Assembly: GCF_900142205.1 (NCBI RefSeq)
Contig: NZ_FRAA01000001.1
Location: 340,803 to 404,802 of the forward strand
Source: Reichenbachiella agariperforans
GTDB taxonomy: Bacteria; Bacteroidota; Bacteroidia; Cytophagales; Cyclobacteriaceae
Direction: 5' to 3'
Length of the DNA stretch: 64,000 nt
In this document: positions 28,449 to 38,000 of the stretch, in pieces
Layout of the letters: every line of letters starts with the position of its first letter
Numbering within the stretch: position 1 is the stretch's first letter
Position numbers and translations under genes: made by a program
The notes under the pieces: generated by a model
Told to the model about the DNA's origin: nothing
What the model saw: only the letters and a program-made list of their open reading frames with translations
Databases searched by the model: none

Positions 28449-29051
28449 ATGCAACAGCAGATCAAATCAGAACTCACCAAGCAACTCATCATCGACAGTG
28501 CATTCAAACTGTTTTATGAGAATGGGGTCAAAACAACTAGCATTGATCAAATCATGAAAGCTAGCAAGCTATCCAAAGGAGCCTTTTACCATCATTACAA
28601 AAACAAAAAGGAGTTAGGACTGGAAGTCATCGGATTAAAAATACAGAAACGAGTCTATGAAGGAATGATACGTCCATTGTATGAAACAGGCCATGCACTC
28701 AAAATACTAGAATCCACCTTTATGAACCGTATAAAGTCATTTCCTTTCTATGACAAACAACATGGGTGCCCCATGAACAACCTCATCAATGAAATAGGAG
28801 ATCATGAGTCTGCCTATCAGTCTGCCCTCAAAAACATCATAGAACAATGGAAAGCAGCACTTGTTGATTTGATCGAAAGAGGCAAAAAAGAAAATGAAAT
28901 CAATAAAAATGTCTCGAGTCAAGCCGTAGCAGTGTATTTGATCAGTGCATTTGAAGGCATACGAGGCATTCGAAAACTATATAACAATGACACCATACTG
29001 GAGGAGTACATTACTGGCCTCTCCATCTATTTCAAACATCTAGAAAGCTAA
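28449..29051 (+). CDS. TetR/AcrR-family transcriptional repressor
   Basis: 200 residues. The N-terminal HTH (about 10-55) has FYENGVKTTSIDQIMKASKLSKGAFYHHYKNK, here split as the recognition-helix signature GAFYHHYKNK. The C-terminal ligand-binding half contains GCPMNN, as in the subfamily linked to quinone or electrophile sensing. It heads a five-gene same-strand operon (HAD, peroxiredoxin-like, DoxX, SDR). A 24-bp palindrome lies just downstream of its stop and a matching half-site lies upstream of its start. It probably represses itself and the operon until a reactive or electrophilic compound appears (inference). Confidence 0.94.
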   Translation: MQQQIKSELTKQLIIDSAFKLFYENGVKTTSIDQIMKASKLSKGAFYHHYKNKKELGLEVIGLKIQKRVYEGMIRPLYETGHALKILESTFMNRIKSFPFYDKQHGCPMNNLINEIGDHESAYQSALKNIIEQWKAALVDLIERGKKENEINKNVSSQAVAVYLISAFEGIRGIRKLYNNDTILEEYITGLSIYFKHLES

Positions 29052-29063
29052 TTTTTTTACCTA

Positions 29064-29087
29064 AAAACATTCATAACAGAATGTTTT
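29064..29087. promoter_or_regulatory. 24-bp palindrome, candidate TetR operator
   Basis: Perfect arms AAAACATTC and GAATGTTTT flank a 6-nt centre (ATAACA) in the 53-nt gap between the repressor and the HAD gene. The size suits a TetR dimer, and the same left half-site occurs upstream of the repressor. Confidence 0.5.
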
Positions 29088-29104
29088 ATAAAACAACAAG
29101 AATA

Positions 29105-29905
29105 ATGAATAGAAACAGAAGAGAATTTGCCAAGAAAACCGCCCTTTTCGGCTTGGCTAGTGCGGTCATTCCACAGGTAGGTTTAGCCTCCAACAGCCCT
29201 AAAAACAAGACCCGATTTGCTTCAGAAACCAGACCTAAAGTACTATTTTTTGATGTCAACGAAACATTGCTTGATCTTACAGCCATGAAAAAAAGTGTCG
29301 GCAAAGCACTCGGAGACAGAAGTGACTTACTGCCGCTTTGGTTTACGACGATGTTGCAGTATTCTTTAGTCTCTACGGTAGGTAGACAATACAATGACTT
29401 TGGTTTGATTGGTGCAGCTGCATTGCAAATGGTAGCAGCTAACCACGACATCAGCATATCTGAAAGTGAAGCAAAAGAAGCCATCCTGACTCCTATCCGG
29501 TCTCTACCAGCCCATACGGAAGTGAAAGCGGCCTTGAAACAATTGAAAGATGCAGGCTACAAACTGGTCTCCTTTACCAACTCGTCCAACAAAGGAGTCT
29601 CCACTCAGTTTCAAAATGCTGGACTTACGGAGTTCTTTGAAGAGCGATTGAGTGTCGAGGACATAGGGAAATTCAAGCCACATGCGGACGCTTATGATTG
29701 GGCTGCTCGAAAAATGGGAGTAAAACCCGAAGAATGTATGTTAATCGCCGCGCACGGCTGGGATATAGCTGGTGCACTCTGGGCCAACTGGAGAGGTGCA
29801 TTCATCGGTAGACCCGGAGCACAGTTGTATCCATTGGCTCCCAAACCCGAAATCGCAGTATCAAATCTAACCTTAGTAGCACAACAATTAGTCGCTTTAA
29901 AATAG
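29105..29905 (+). CDS. Tat-exported haloacid dehalogenase type II-like HAD hydrolase
   Basis: About 266 residues from ATG 29105 (another ATG lies 24 nt upstream). The N-terminus is a twin-arginine signal, NRREFAKKTA followed by a hydrophobic stretch, so the protein should be exported folded. The HAD core follows: motif I FFDVNETLLDL (nucleophile Asp), motif II FTNSSN, motif III Lys in GKFKPHADAY and motif IV-like AAHGWDIAGA. This matches 2-haloacid dehalogenases and relatives, where Asp attacks the C-halogen bond. Other HAD ester substrates are possible. It is the second gene of the TetR operon. Confidence 0.9.
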   Translation: MNRNRREFAKKTALFGLASAVIPQVGLASNSPKNKTRFASETRPKVLFFDVNETLLDLTAMKKSVGKALGDRSDLLPLWFTTMLQYSLVSTVGRQYNDFGLIGAAALQMVAANHDISISESEAKEAILTPIRSLPAHTEVKAALKQLKDAGYKLVSFTNSSNKGVSTQFQNAGLTEFFEERLSVEDIGKFKPHADAYDWAARKMGVKPEECMLIAAHGWDIAGALWANWRGAFIGRPGAQLYPLAPKPEIAVSNLTLVAQQLVALK

Positions 29906-29915
29906 TAATACAAAC

Positions 29916-30692
29916 ATGACAAAAATCAAATTCTACATGCTAAGCGCATACATCCTTTTATTAGCTAGTTGCTCGAATTCCAAAAAAAATGAGCAATCAC
30001 AAACAGTGAAGACCGAAGAAATGGATAACATCGAAGAAAAAAGTACAGAAAGACCTTTGGAAAAGGTTCTAAACGCGCGTAAAGAGAACTTCCTCAAAAA
30101 CGCCGACGAGACGAAAAAGAAAATGAGTGCTGCGGGTTTAGCATCTATAGAAGAAAGTAAGATCACCGAAAATGCACTACAAGTAGGTGATACCGCCATC
30201 AATTTCGAATTACCCAATGCATCGGGCAACTCCATCACGCTCTACGACAAACTACAGGATGGTCCTGTCATATTGATGTGGTACCGTGGTGGATGGTGCC
30301 CTTATTGCAATTTGACGCTACGTCATATGCAAGAATCACTACCTGAGTTCAAGAAATACGGTGCAGACCTATTCGCAATATCTCCACAACTACCCGACAG
30401 TTCAATTACTACCAAAGAAAAAAACGAACTGGAGTTTGAAGTACTAAGTGATGTGGGCAATCACGTAGCAGGCCAGTACAAAGTCGTGTATAAACTGACT
30501 GAAGCACTCGCCAACAAGTACGAAAATGGATTTGGACTGAGTACTTACAACGGGGATCAGAGTGGAGAACTACCCATAGCCGCTACCTACATCATCGGAC
30601 AAGACAAAGTAATCAAGTATGCCTTTCTCGATGCAGACTACAGAAACAGAGCAGAGCCTCAGGATCTCATCGAAATATTAAAAGGAATGTAA
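29916..30692 (+). CDS. Peroxiredoxin-like (AhpC/TSA) lipoprotein
   Basis: 258 residues. A lipoprotein signal has lipobox LLLASC (Cys19), then a charged linker. A thioredoxin-fold AhpC/TSA domain follows (about 85-255) with the redox motif WYRGGWCPYCN, a CxxC with a preceding GG as in the alkyl-hydroperoxide-reductase-like AhpC/TSA subfamily. It probably reduces peroxides or acts as a thiol reductase at the periplasmic face of a membrane. The start is 10 nt after the HAD stop, and its stop overlaps the next start (TAATG). It is part of the TetR operon, consistent with an oxidative or electrophile-stress role. Confidence 0.92.
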   Translation: MTKIKFYMLSAYILLLASCSNSKKNEQSQTVKTEEMDNIEEKSTERPLEKVLNARKENFLKNADETKKKMSAAGLASIEESKITENALQVGDTAINFELPNASGNSITLYDKLQDGPVILMWYRGGWCPYCNLTLRHMQESLPEFKKYGADLFAISPQLPDSSITTKEKNELEFEVLSDVGNHVAGQYKVVYKLTEALANKYENGFGLSTYNGDQSGELPIAATYIIGQDKVIKYAFLDADYRNRAEPQDLIEILKGM

Positions 30693-31026
30693 TGAGAAGG
30701 ATCATAGACCAAATACTCAACATCTTTGTAATCTTAGCCATGGCATTTTTTGCCATGCCTAAGTTACTCGGCAAACCCAGAAGCATCGCAGGGTTTGAAC
30801 AATTCGAAAAGGTATTGCAGAGTTAGGAATGGCATCTATGATACTCGTTTTCGCGATCAACAAGAACAAGAATCTCGGGAAGATAGCTTATGCGTTCTTG
30901 CTCATCACCATGATCACAGCCTTGGCTCTAGAATTCTTCGTCAGACCCGAGCCTAAAAACATGCTCGTCATCCTTGCAATTATATTGACATCCATCTCAG
31001 GTTACAAACTAAATCTTACAAAATGA
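30692..31026 (+). pseudogene. DoxX-like membrane protein gene, frameshifted with an internal deletion
   Basis: The frame from ATG 30692 encodes a typical DoxX start (helix plus MPKLLGKP and FEQFEK) but stops at 30824-30826. The rest of the protein continues in another frame from about 30811 (GIAELGMASMILV, then two more helices, ending NLTK at 31026). The usual residues between FEQF and the GIAELG helix are missing, so a small deletion near 30805-30811 probably removed a few codons and shifted the frame. The gene overlaps its neighbours (TAATG before, ATGA after), so it belonged to the operon. It could still make two short peptides. Confidence 0.82.
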
Positions 31027-31766
31027 ACACCATGCAATTAGACAACAAAGTCATCATCGTCACGGGATCCTCTCGTGGAATAGGCAAAGAGACCGCTTTG
31101 CTTTTGGCTGCCCATGGCGCCAAAGTAGTCATCAACCATTCCAACAGTGAAGCTGATGCTCAAGCGACCGTAGATGAGATCTCCCAACTAGGAGGCACTG
31201 CGCTAGCCATCAAAGCTGACGTGAGCCAAAGAGAAGAGGCTGCCCTCCTATTTGACGGTACGATAGCAGTCTATGGCCAAGTAGATGTACTGGTAAACAA
31301 CGCTGGCGTCATGGTCTCCAAAAAGCTAAAAGACAACACACAAGAGGATTTCAACAGGCAGTTTGATGTCAACGTCAGAGGAATCTTCAATATGCTCCAA
31401 GAGGCTGACAGTAAATTGGCTGACCATGGCAACATCATCAATTTTTCGTCTAGTACCGTGAAGTTGATGTTCCCAACTTACGCACTATACTCTGCATCCA
31501 AAGCGGCAGTTGAGCAAATGACACGTGTGTTTTCGAAGGAAATAGGCAGAGGTATTTCTGTCAATGCATTGGCGCCTGGAGCCACAGAGACCGAGCTATT
31601 CATGACCGGGAAATCACAAGAAACTATGGACAAACTCAGCGCCATGAATGCCTTTAATCGATTGGCAAAACCAATAGATATCGCAAGAGTCGTATTGTTC
31701 TTGGCGAGCGATGCGTCCAAATGGATTTCGGGTCAAGTGATTGGTGCCAATGGTGCTTTGGTCTAA
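31023..31766 (+). CDS. Short-chain dehydrogenase/reductase
   Basis: 247 residues, a classical SDR. The cofactor motif is TGSSRGIG near the N-terminus, then NNAG (about 91-94), catalytic Ser in NFSSST, and YxxxK in YSASKAA; it ends with WISGQVIGANGAL, as in FabG-like 3-oxoacyl-ACP reductases and related SDRs. The AHGAKVVINHSNS stretch after beta-2 suggests NADP(H). The substrate cannot be read. It overlaps the broken DoxX frame by 4 nt and closes the TetR-headed operon. Confidence 0.94.
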   Translation: MNTMQLDNKVIIVTGSSRGIGKETALLLAAHGAKVVINHSNSEADAQATVDEISQLGGTALAIKADVSQREEAALLFDGTIAVYGQVDVLVNNAGVMVSKKLKDNTQEDFNRQFDVNVRGIFNMLQEADSKLADHGNIINFSSSTVKLMFPTYALYSASKAAVEQMTRVFSKEIGRGISVNALAPGATETELFMTGKSQETMDKLSAMNAFNRLAKPIDIARVVLFLASDASKWISGQVIGANGALV

Positions 31767-32077
31767 AAGAGCCATTTTTATCACTCTTAGAGATAGCAGC
31801 TAATAAACAATTGATATGGCGTTGATTTGGCTTGTGTGCCACACGTTAAGGAAGAGGAATTTGCTATGCTGAAAGGTATATATGGTGAGAGTCGGCACCT
31901 TGGAAACTTTTCTTCCTCTTTTAGGGATCCTATCAAGAAAACAGATATGAACGAATAATAACTAACCCTATACGAATATGTTTTTAAACCCGACACTTAT
32001 TCAAAGCTCGGGAATCTAAATAAGGGAAATCGTAATTTTATACATACTATAATTCACGATTTTAAACCAACCTTATC
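31767..32077. other. Intergenic region upstream of the metalloprotease gene
   Basis: 311 nt with no supportable gene. Short 8-bp inverted arms (AAGAGGAA / TTCCTCTT) about 60 nt apart are too weak to call. It contains the promoter of the downstream gene. Confidence 0.4.
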
Positions 32078-35000
32078 ATGAAACAAATAAGACAAACCCT
32101 ATTGTCCATTTTGATGTGCTTTGCGATATACACGTCCCATGCACAAAAATCAACAAGCCATGTCCAATACTGTGGACAAGATTTACTCAACAACTGGATG
32201 GAGATTGAAAACTCCGACTTTAGCCAACAACTAAAAAAGCAGAACGAAGATATTGAGCTTCGGATGAATGAAAGTGCACGAATGGCCATGACAACTAGTG
32301 CAGTCAATGGAATTTATCATATCCCCGTTGTGTTTCACTTTATAGTTAGCCAAGCCACACTAAGCCAACTCCCAAACGGGCCTGGGTGGACTGATGAATA
32401 CCGAATGTACAAGGCATTCTATGATGGTGGTGCTAGCGCCAGTAGCAACCGGCTCTTGGATCAACTAGCGAGAATCAATACAGAATTTTCGGATGCCAAC
32501 ATCTCTTTTTGTAGTGCACAGCTTGCCCCACAGACTTTCCCATGGCAGCAGATAACTGATCCCTCCACTGGAACTGTCTTTGAAACAGCTGGTGCGACCT
32601 ATACGGTTGACAATACGCTAGCACATATGAACGGAATGATCAGTGCACAAGCCATACAGTTGGAGCAGGCATTGCCCTTCAACCAGGCCAACGAACCTCA
32701 ATACCTAAATGTATACGTTACCGAAACTACCGCTTTGGGAAATCAAACAGTGGGCGGCTATGCTCTCCCCGGCGGGATTGATGGTAACGGGATTTATGTA
32801 TCCCAATTTTTGTTCGGTGACAATACAGGCAACAACCCCAACTATTTTTTGCCTGCAAGTGTATCTCCTCAATACGAACAAGGCAAGACTGCGGTACATG
32901 AGGTCGGCCATTGGCTTTCTTTATGGCACACCTTTGCCACTGATGGCGCATGTACCAATCTAACTTTACCACCACACCTTATGCCTCATGGAGACTTTGT
33001 CGTGGATACTCCTCCACAAAGGAATCCTTCCCTCCAGTGCAGCACGACCAATATGATCTCATGTACGAGCACGCTAGTTCCGGGTAACAACCACATGGAT
33101 TATACAACCGATAATTGTAAAGTACCTAATGGTTCGGTGATGCCCTTTACATTAGGACAAATTCAGCGGATGCACCTATACCTTGATGATTTTTTGGAAA
33201 ACATACATTCACATACCAACAGACTCTTGACAGGTATTGAGAAGAATGGATGTGTGAATAGCCCTATTCCCTTTACAGCGGAATTTGAAATCGACAGTAA
33301 CATATTATGTGAAGCCCAATCTATACAAGTAGAAGGGTTAGATATAGCCCTTCTACCTGCAGGTCACAGTCTACAGTGGCGTCTGACGCTCACAGATGGT
33401 ACGACCACACACCATGTCCCCTCGGCGAGTACGTACAACACAGGTGCTATTAACACCTCATTTCCGACTTTAGGCATGGGACAAGGTACCTTTACTATGA
33501 GCTCGGAAATGATCATCACCGATCCGAGTAGTGCCACCACGACGATTTCCTACCAACTGAATGACCCTATATTAATAGAAGATTGTACCGCTTCGGCACA
33601 AAAGTATACCCGTAGCTATGAATACCCTGAAGGAGACTTGGACAATATGTCCATCGTTACCACACACGCAGGAGATGGCTATATCGTATCAGGTAGCAAC
33701 AGGAACTTGACTACCGACATTAGCTCAACGATTGTATTACGGGCAGATTTGTTTGGCAATATCCTCTGGGAACGAACTTTCGACAACAATGGTCAAAACA
33801 TCAGAGGGTTGGACATCATCCGAAACAACAGTACCACCGATACATATATCATTGCAGGGGCTGTAGAAAGTGCCGCAGGCAACGACGACATACTGGTCAT
33901 GGAGATCGATGAATCGGGTAATCCTACATCTGTAGCAGGTAATCCTTTTTCTATCAACATCTCCTCAGGCCCAACACAAAACAGTTCCGCTGCTTTCGAA
34001 ATCATCAATACTGTAGATGGAGGTTTTGCACTAGCAGGCTATGTGGGTGCAGGGTTAGAATTTGCAGACGCCAAAGAGCAATTGATTGTCAAATTGAATC
34101 AAAACTTTTCTGTTGCATGGTCAGAACGATACGACTACTCTAACAACAGTCCTAGTGACCTAGATGTGGCCAATTCGATTTTAGAAATCCCTAATTATAA
34201 CGGGACTGGCGTCAATGCTTATTTTCTAGGTGGATCAAGGAACAGGATGACACTTTCGGGTCTTCAACATAGCAATACATCTATGTTACTCACAGACAAC
34301 GTAACTACTCGTACAGTCGTCTGGAATGATACTTGGCAAGGTAACGAGCGAGATTTCGCATATGATGCACTTTATGACGCTAACCAAAATGTAATCTATC
34401 AGTCTTCTTTCAATAGTGAAAAACATGGAAATGTAATCGCTATGTTAGACCCTACAAATGGCAATATATTGGGTTGGTACGATAGTAAATTGAGTAATAT
34501 AGAAGAGTATTTAGGAACACAACTCTTAGAAAATGCTGCAGGTGATTCTTTAGTTTTAACTGGTTATGCCCACTGGGATGGTTTCCAACCAACTGCAGAC
34601 CGAATAGATAAGCTCACTTTTACAAATCAAACGGCAGGTAGATTCAATGTAAACATGTTTGATACTCATCTTGACAATGTATGGCACAACCAAAACATCT
34701 ACGGCTTTGACAGCCACAGTGATGCCTATGCTTTTCCTAAAAGTACAACCTTGAGCCCCAATGGAGGATATATGATTGTAGTAGGTGGTAGAGACAATGA
34801 TTTCCCTGATCATACCAATAAGCTAACCTTCATCAAGATCAATACAGACTTAATGACTGCATGTCAAGCGAATGAAGAAACTGAAGCATTAGACGGATAT
34901 ACACTAAGAACAACACTACCAGTAATCACCCATACAGCTAATAATAGTGCTGTAAACCTCGCAAATGGCTCCAATACTTTGGCGACAGAGTTTCCTTGTG

Positions 35001-38000
35001 CGACTTACTGTGATGGAGGGTTGATCAATACGACAGAGGTGATTTGCGGTAGCAATCCAGTTGTGTCATTAAATATCGATCCTGCCTACCCGATTCAGAA
35101 CACCAACATGGTCTGGTCTCCTGCCAACTTGGTCACTCCTACCAACGACCCTCGCATATTTGAGACAGTAGCCCTGACAGAACCTCAGGTTATCACACTA
35201 CAAGGCTTTTCAACTCAAGGTGGATGTTTGATTTACGAACAGACTTTTAATATTTCATTCGCTGCTGGTAATGACTTACATTATACGGATTGTGCAGGAG
35301 TAACAAGTATTGAGCTATGCCAACTGTTACCCTCTTTAGATGCTGGATCGACAGATGGCATTTGGTATGTAGGCACTGTAAGCGCAAGCACTGAGCTTAA
35401 TAGCACAAATTATCCTGCTCCAGCTAGTTGGCCACCTACTACTTACCCATACGTGTCAGGACAAAATACGGGCTGTAACGCTAGTCCCTCTATAGGTATT
35501 GATGCTACTCCTACTACATTAGTTTATCAAGTAATAGATCCAGTGACTGGGTGTATTGATGAATCTATATTAACAATAGACACGGACGCCAATAGTATAG
35601 ATCCTAATTTCGACCCAGCGACAAGTACCAGCCCATATTTGTATTGGGATTTTAGATCTCAGCTTCCAGATGATGATTTTGGGCAGTATATCTTTACTTG
35701 TAGTCCTAACGACATTGATTTTATACCTGTAGACCAAAGGTCATCTATTGGCCACAATTGGAAGTTTGATGAACAGAACTCTAACCTACAAACTTTCAGT
35801 ACTAGCGTAAACCCACAATTCAGTATCAATAACATTGTCTACGGTGCAATTTTGCCTAATGCTAATGCTGAAGCTATCGACGTAGAACATACACTTACCT
35901 CTCTATGTGGTGAAGACACGACAGTAGCAGCACTAATAATAGTACCTGAGATAGATCCTAGCATAGTGATCGATCCCCTCTCCGATTGTAGTCATAATTT
36001 GACGGTAACAGATAACGTATTTGACATCAGAGATTTTATCCTTTCTAACCCAGATTTTTCTAGCTTAACAGGTATACCGAGTATTGATGCCTTTGCTTCC
36101 ATCATATGGAGTGATGCCAATGGTATCGTAATCGGGTCTGGTCAAACCTATCAGGCCACAGCGGACGGTACTTATACTGCTACGATCACTTATTTTGGCG
36201 GGTCGTGTACAGCGTCTGTATCGGCAACTGTCACAGGTACAAATACATTTACGCTCAATGACATCAGTATAGATGGATGTGATATCGGCAATGGTACGGG
36301 GGTATTTGATCTAGCTGCAACGCAAGGTGCTATTAGTTCCTTATCTGGGCTGACCTTTACGTGGTGGGAAGATGCTATTCAAACTATTCAAATCAATACG
36401 TCTACACCATACATAGGCCCAGCGGGTACAGTATACGCTGTAGCTAGCTCTCCAGATGGCTGCCAAAGCATGGCTACCGTTTCGTTGAATCTAAAAGACG
36501 CACCGATACTAATAGTGAATGGTGAAACGGAATTGTGTGCCGGAGATCTCTTAGAACTCCAAGCTACTGCCGATGGTGGAGTACCACCTTATTCGATTGA
36601 CTGGGTATACAACAACGGCAATAACACCCACACTGGCAATGTACTACAAGTAACCAGCTCTGTAGGTGTGAGCAGCTATCAAGTGACCGTCACAGATGCC
36701 AATGGGTGCTCCACGACACAGACCATAGATGTCCGTGCGACCTCCTGTTGTCCTATCCAGAAAGACGAGGACTATTTTCAAATTACTGATTACCAATCAG
36801 GCAACCATCTCGTCACTAATGGTGATTACAAAATTTGGCCAGACAAAGTATATATTGGCCCTGGACTCACAGTAGTCGTATCAGGCAAAGAAAGTGTTCT
36901 GGATATCACTAATTGTGATGTAGTCTTTGGGGAATGTGCCAAAATAGAAGTAAGAAACGGTGCAAGGATAATCGCAAACAATGCTGTACTGAGACCCTGT
37001 GATGAAATGCAAACGTGGCAAGGTGTAGAGTTCATCTTCGAAGAAAAGTCTGCCCCTACTGGTAGTTTTACCGAATCAACCTTTATCAATGCTACGACAG
37101 GCATTGGCATCAGACGAGCAAACCAAATAGACACTGGTATCCCTGTGGAAGTTGAGATCACAAACAATTTGTTCTTAAACAACAAGACAGGCGTTCAAAT
37201 AGCTAATGACTATTTCGAGGGGGCTATTACTGGAAATACCTTTAAGATAGAAAAGCAAGTAGCTGAGCTCCACTACTGTGATGAGAAAGAACCTAATAGT
37301 TCACCATCGGTCAACTTTGGTGGGATCAAGCTCATTAGTAATGAATACTTGAACTATTCGGTTAGAAATCACAACGTCATCGCACAAAACGATTTTGTAA
37401 AAGGAATAAACCTTATTTCCGAAGAAAGTAAACTGATCCAGTTCGATGGTATTCATATGATCGGTACGGTAGGAACCAGTATTTCATTCAATCAATTCAC
37501 CAACAATGATCGCAGTGTCATCATGCTCCGTGTCATTGATGTAACAGTAGAAAACAATAGCATGGAAGTCACCCGTAGGTCCAATGCAGATTTAGGCACC
37601 TATCAAATCAGCTTTGACGGTGTGGGCAATTACGATTTCAATGCTTTGATCCAAAACAATGAAATACTGAACTCAGCAGAACTGCTGTACGAAAGCAATG
37701 CCACCAACAGCAATGGAAATTTCGTAGGTACAGGAGCCATCTATGCATCTAAGGGTGGTAAAGTCCAAATTGAGTCCAACAAAATAATCGGGTATGAGAT
37801 TGGCATATTCATAGACAATCACAAGTCTGCTGGTATCCTGAGTCGTATCGTCAACAATGACATACAGACACACACCTACGGTATCTATCAGCGTGATGCA
37901 CGCTGGACTACTGAGATTTACACGTCATTCATTGGCTGTAACACGATAGACATGTTGCTCAACGTACCTGGAAATACCCTCTCATCTGGTGTGGTTGGAT

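Noticed and set aside
31848-31920. Possible small structured RNA from 8-bp inverted arms
   Set aside because: The arms are short, far apart, and no promoter or terminator frames them.
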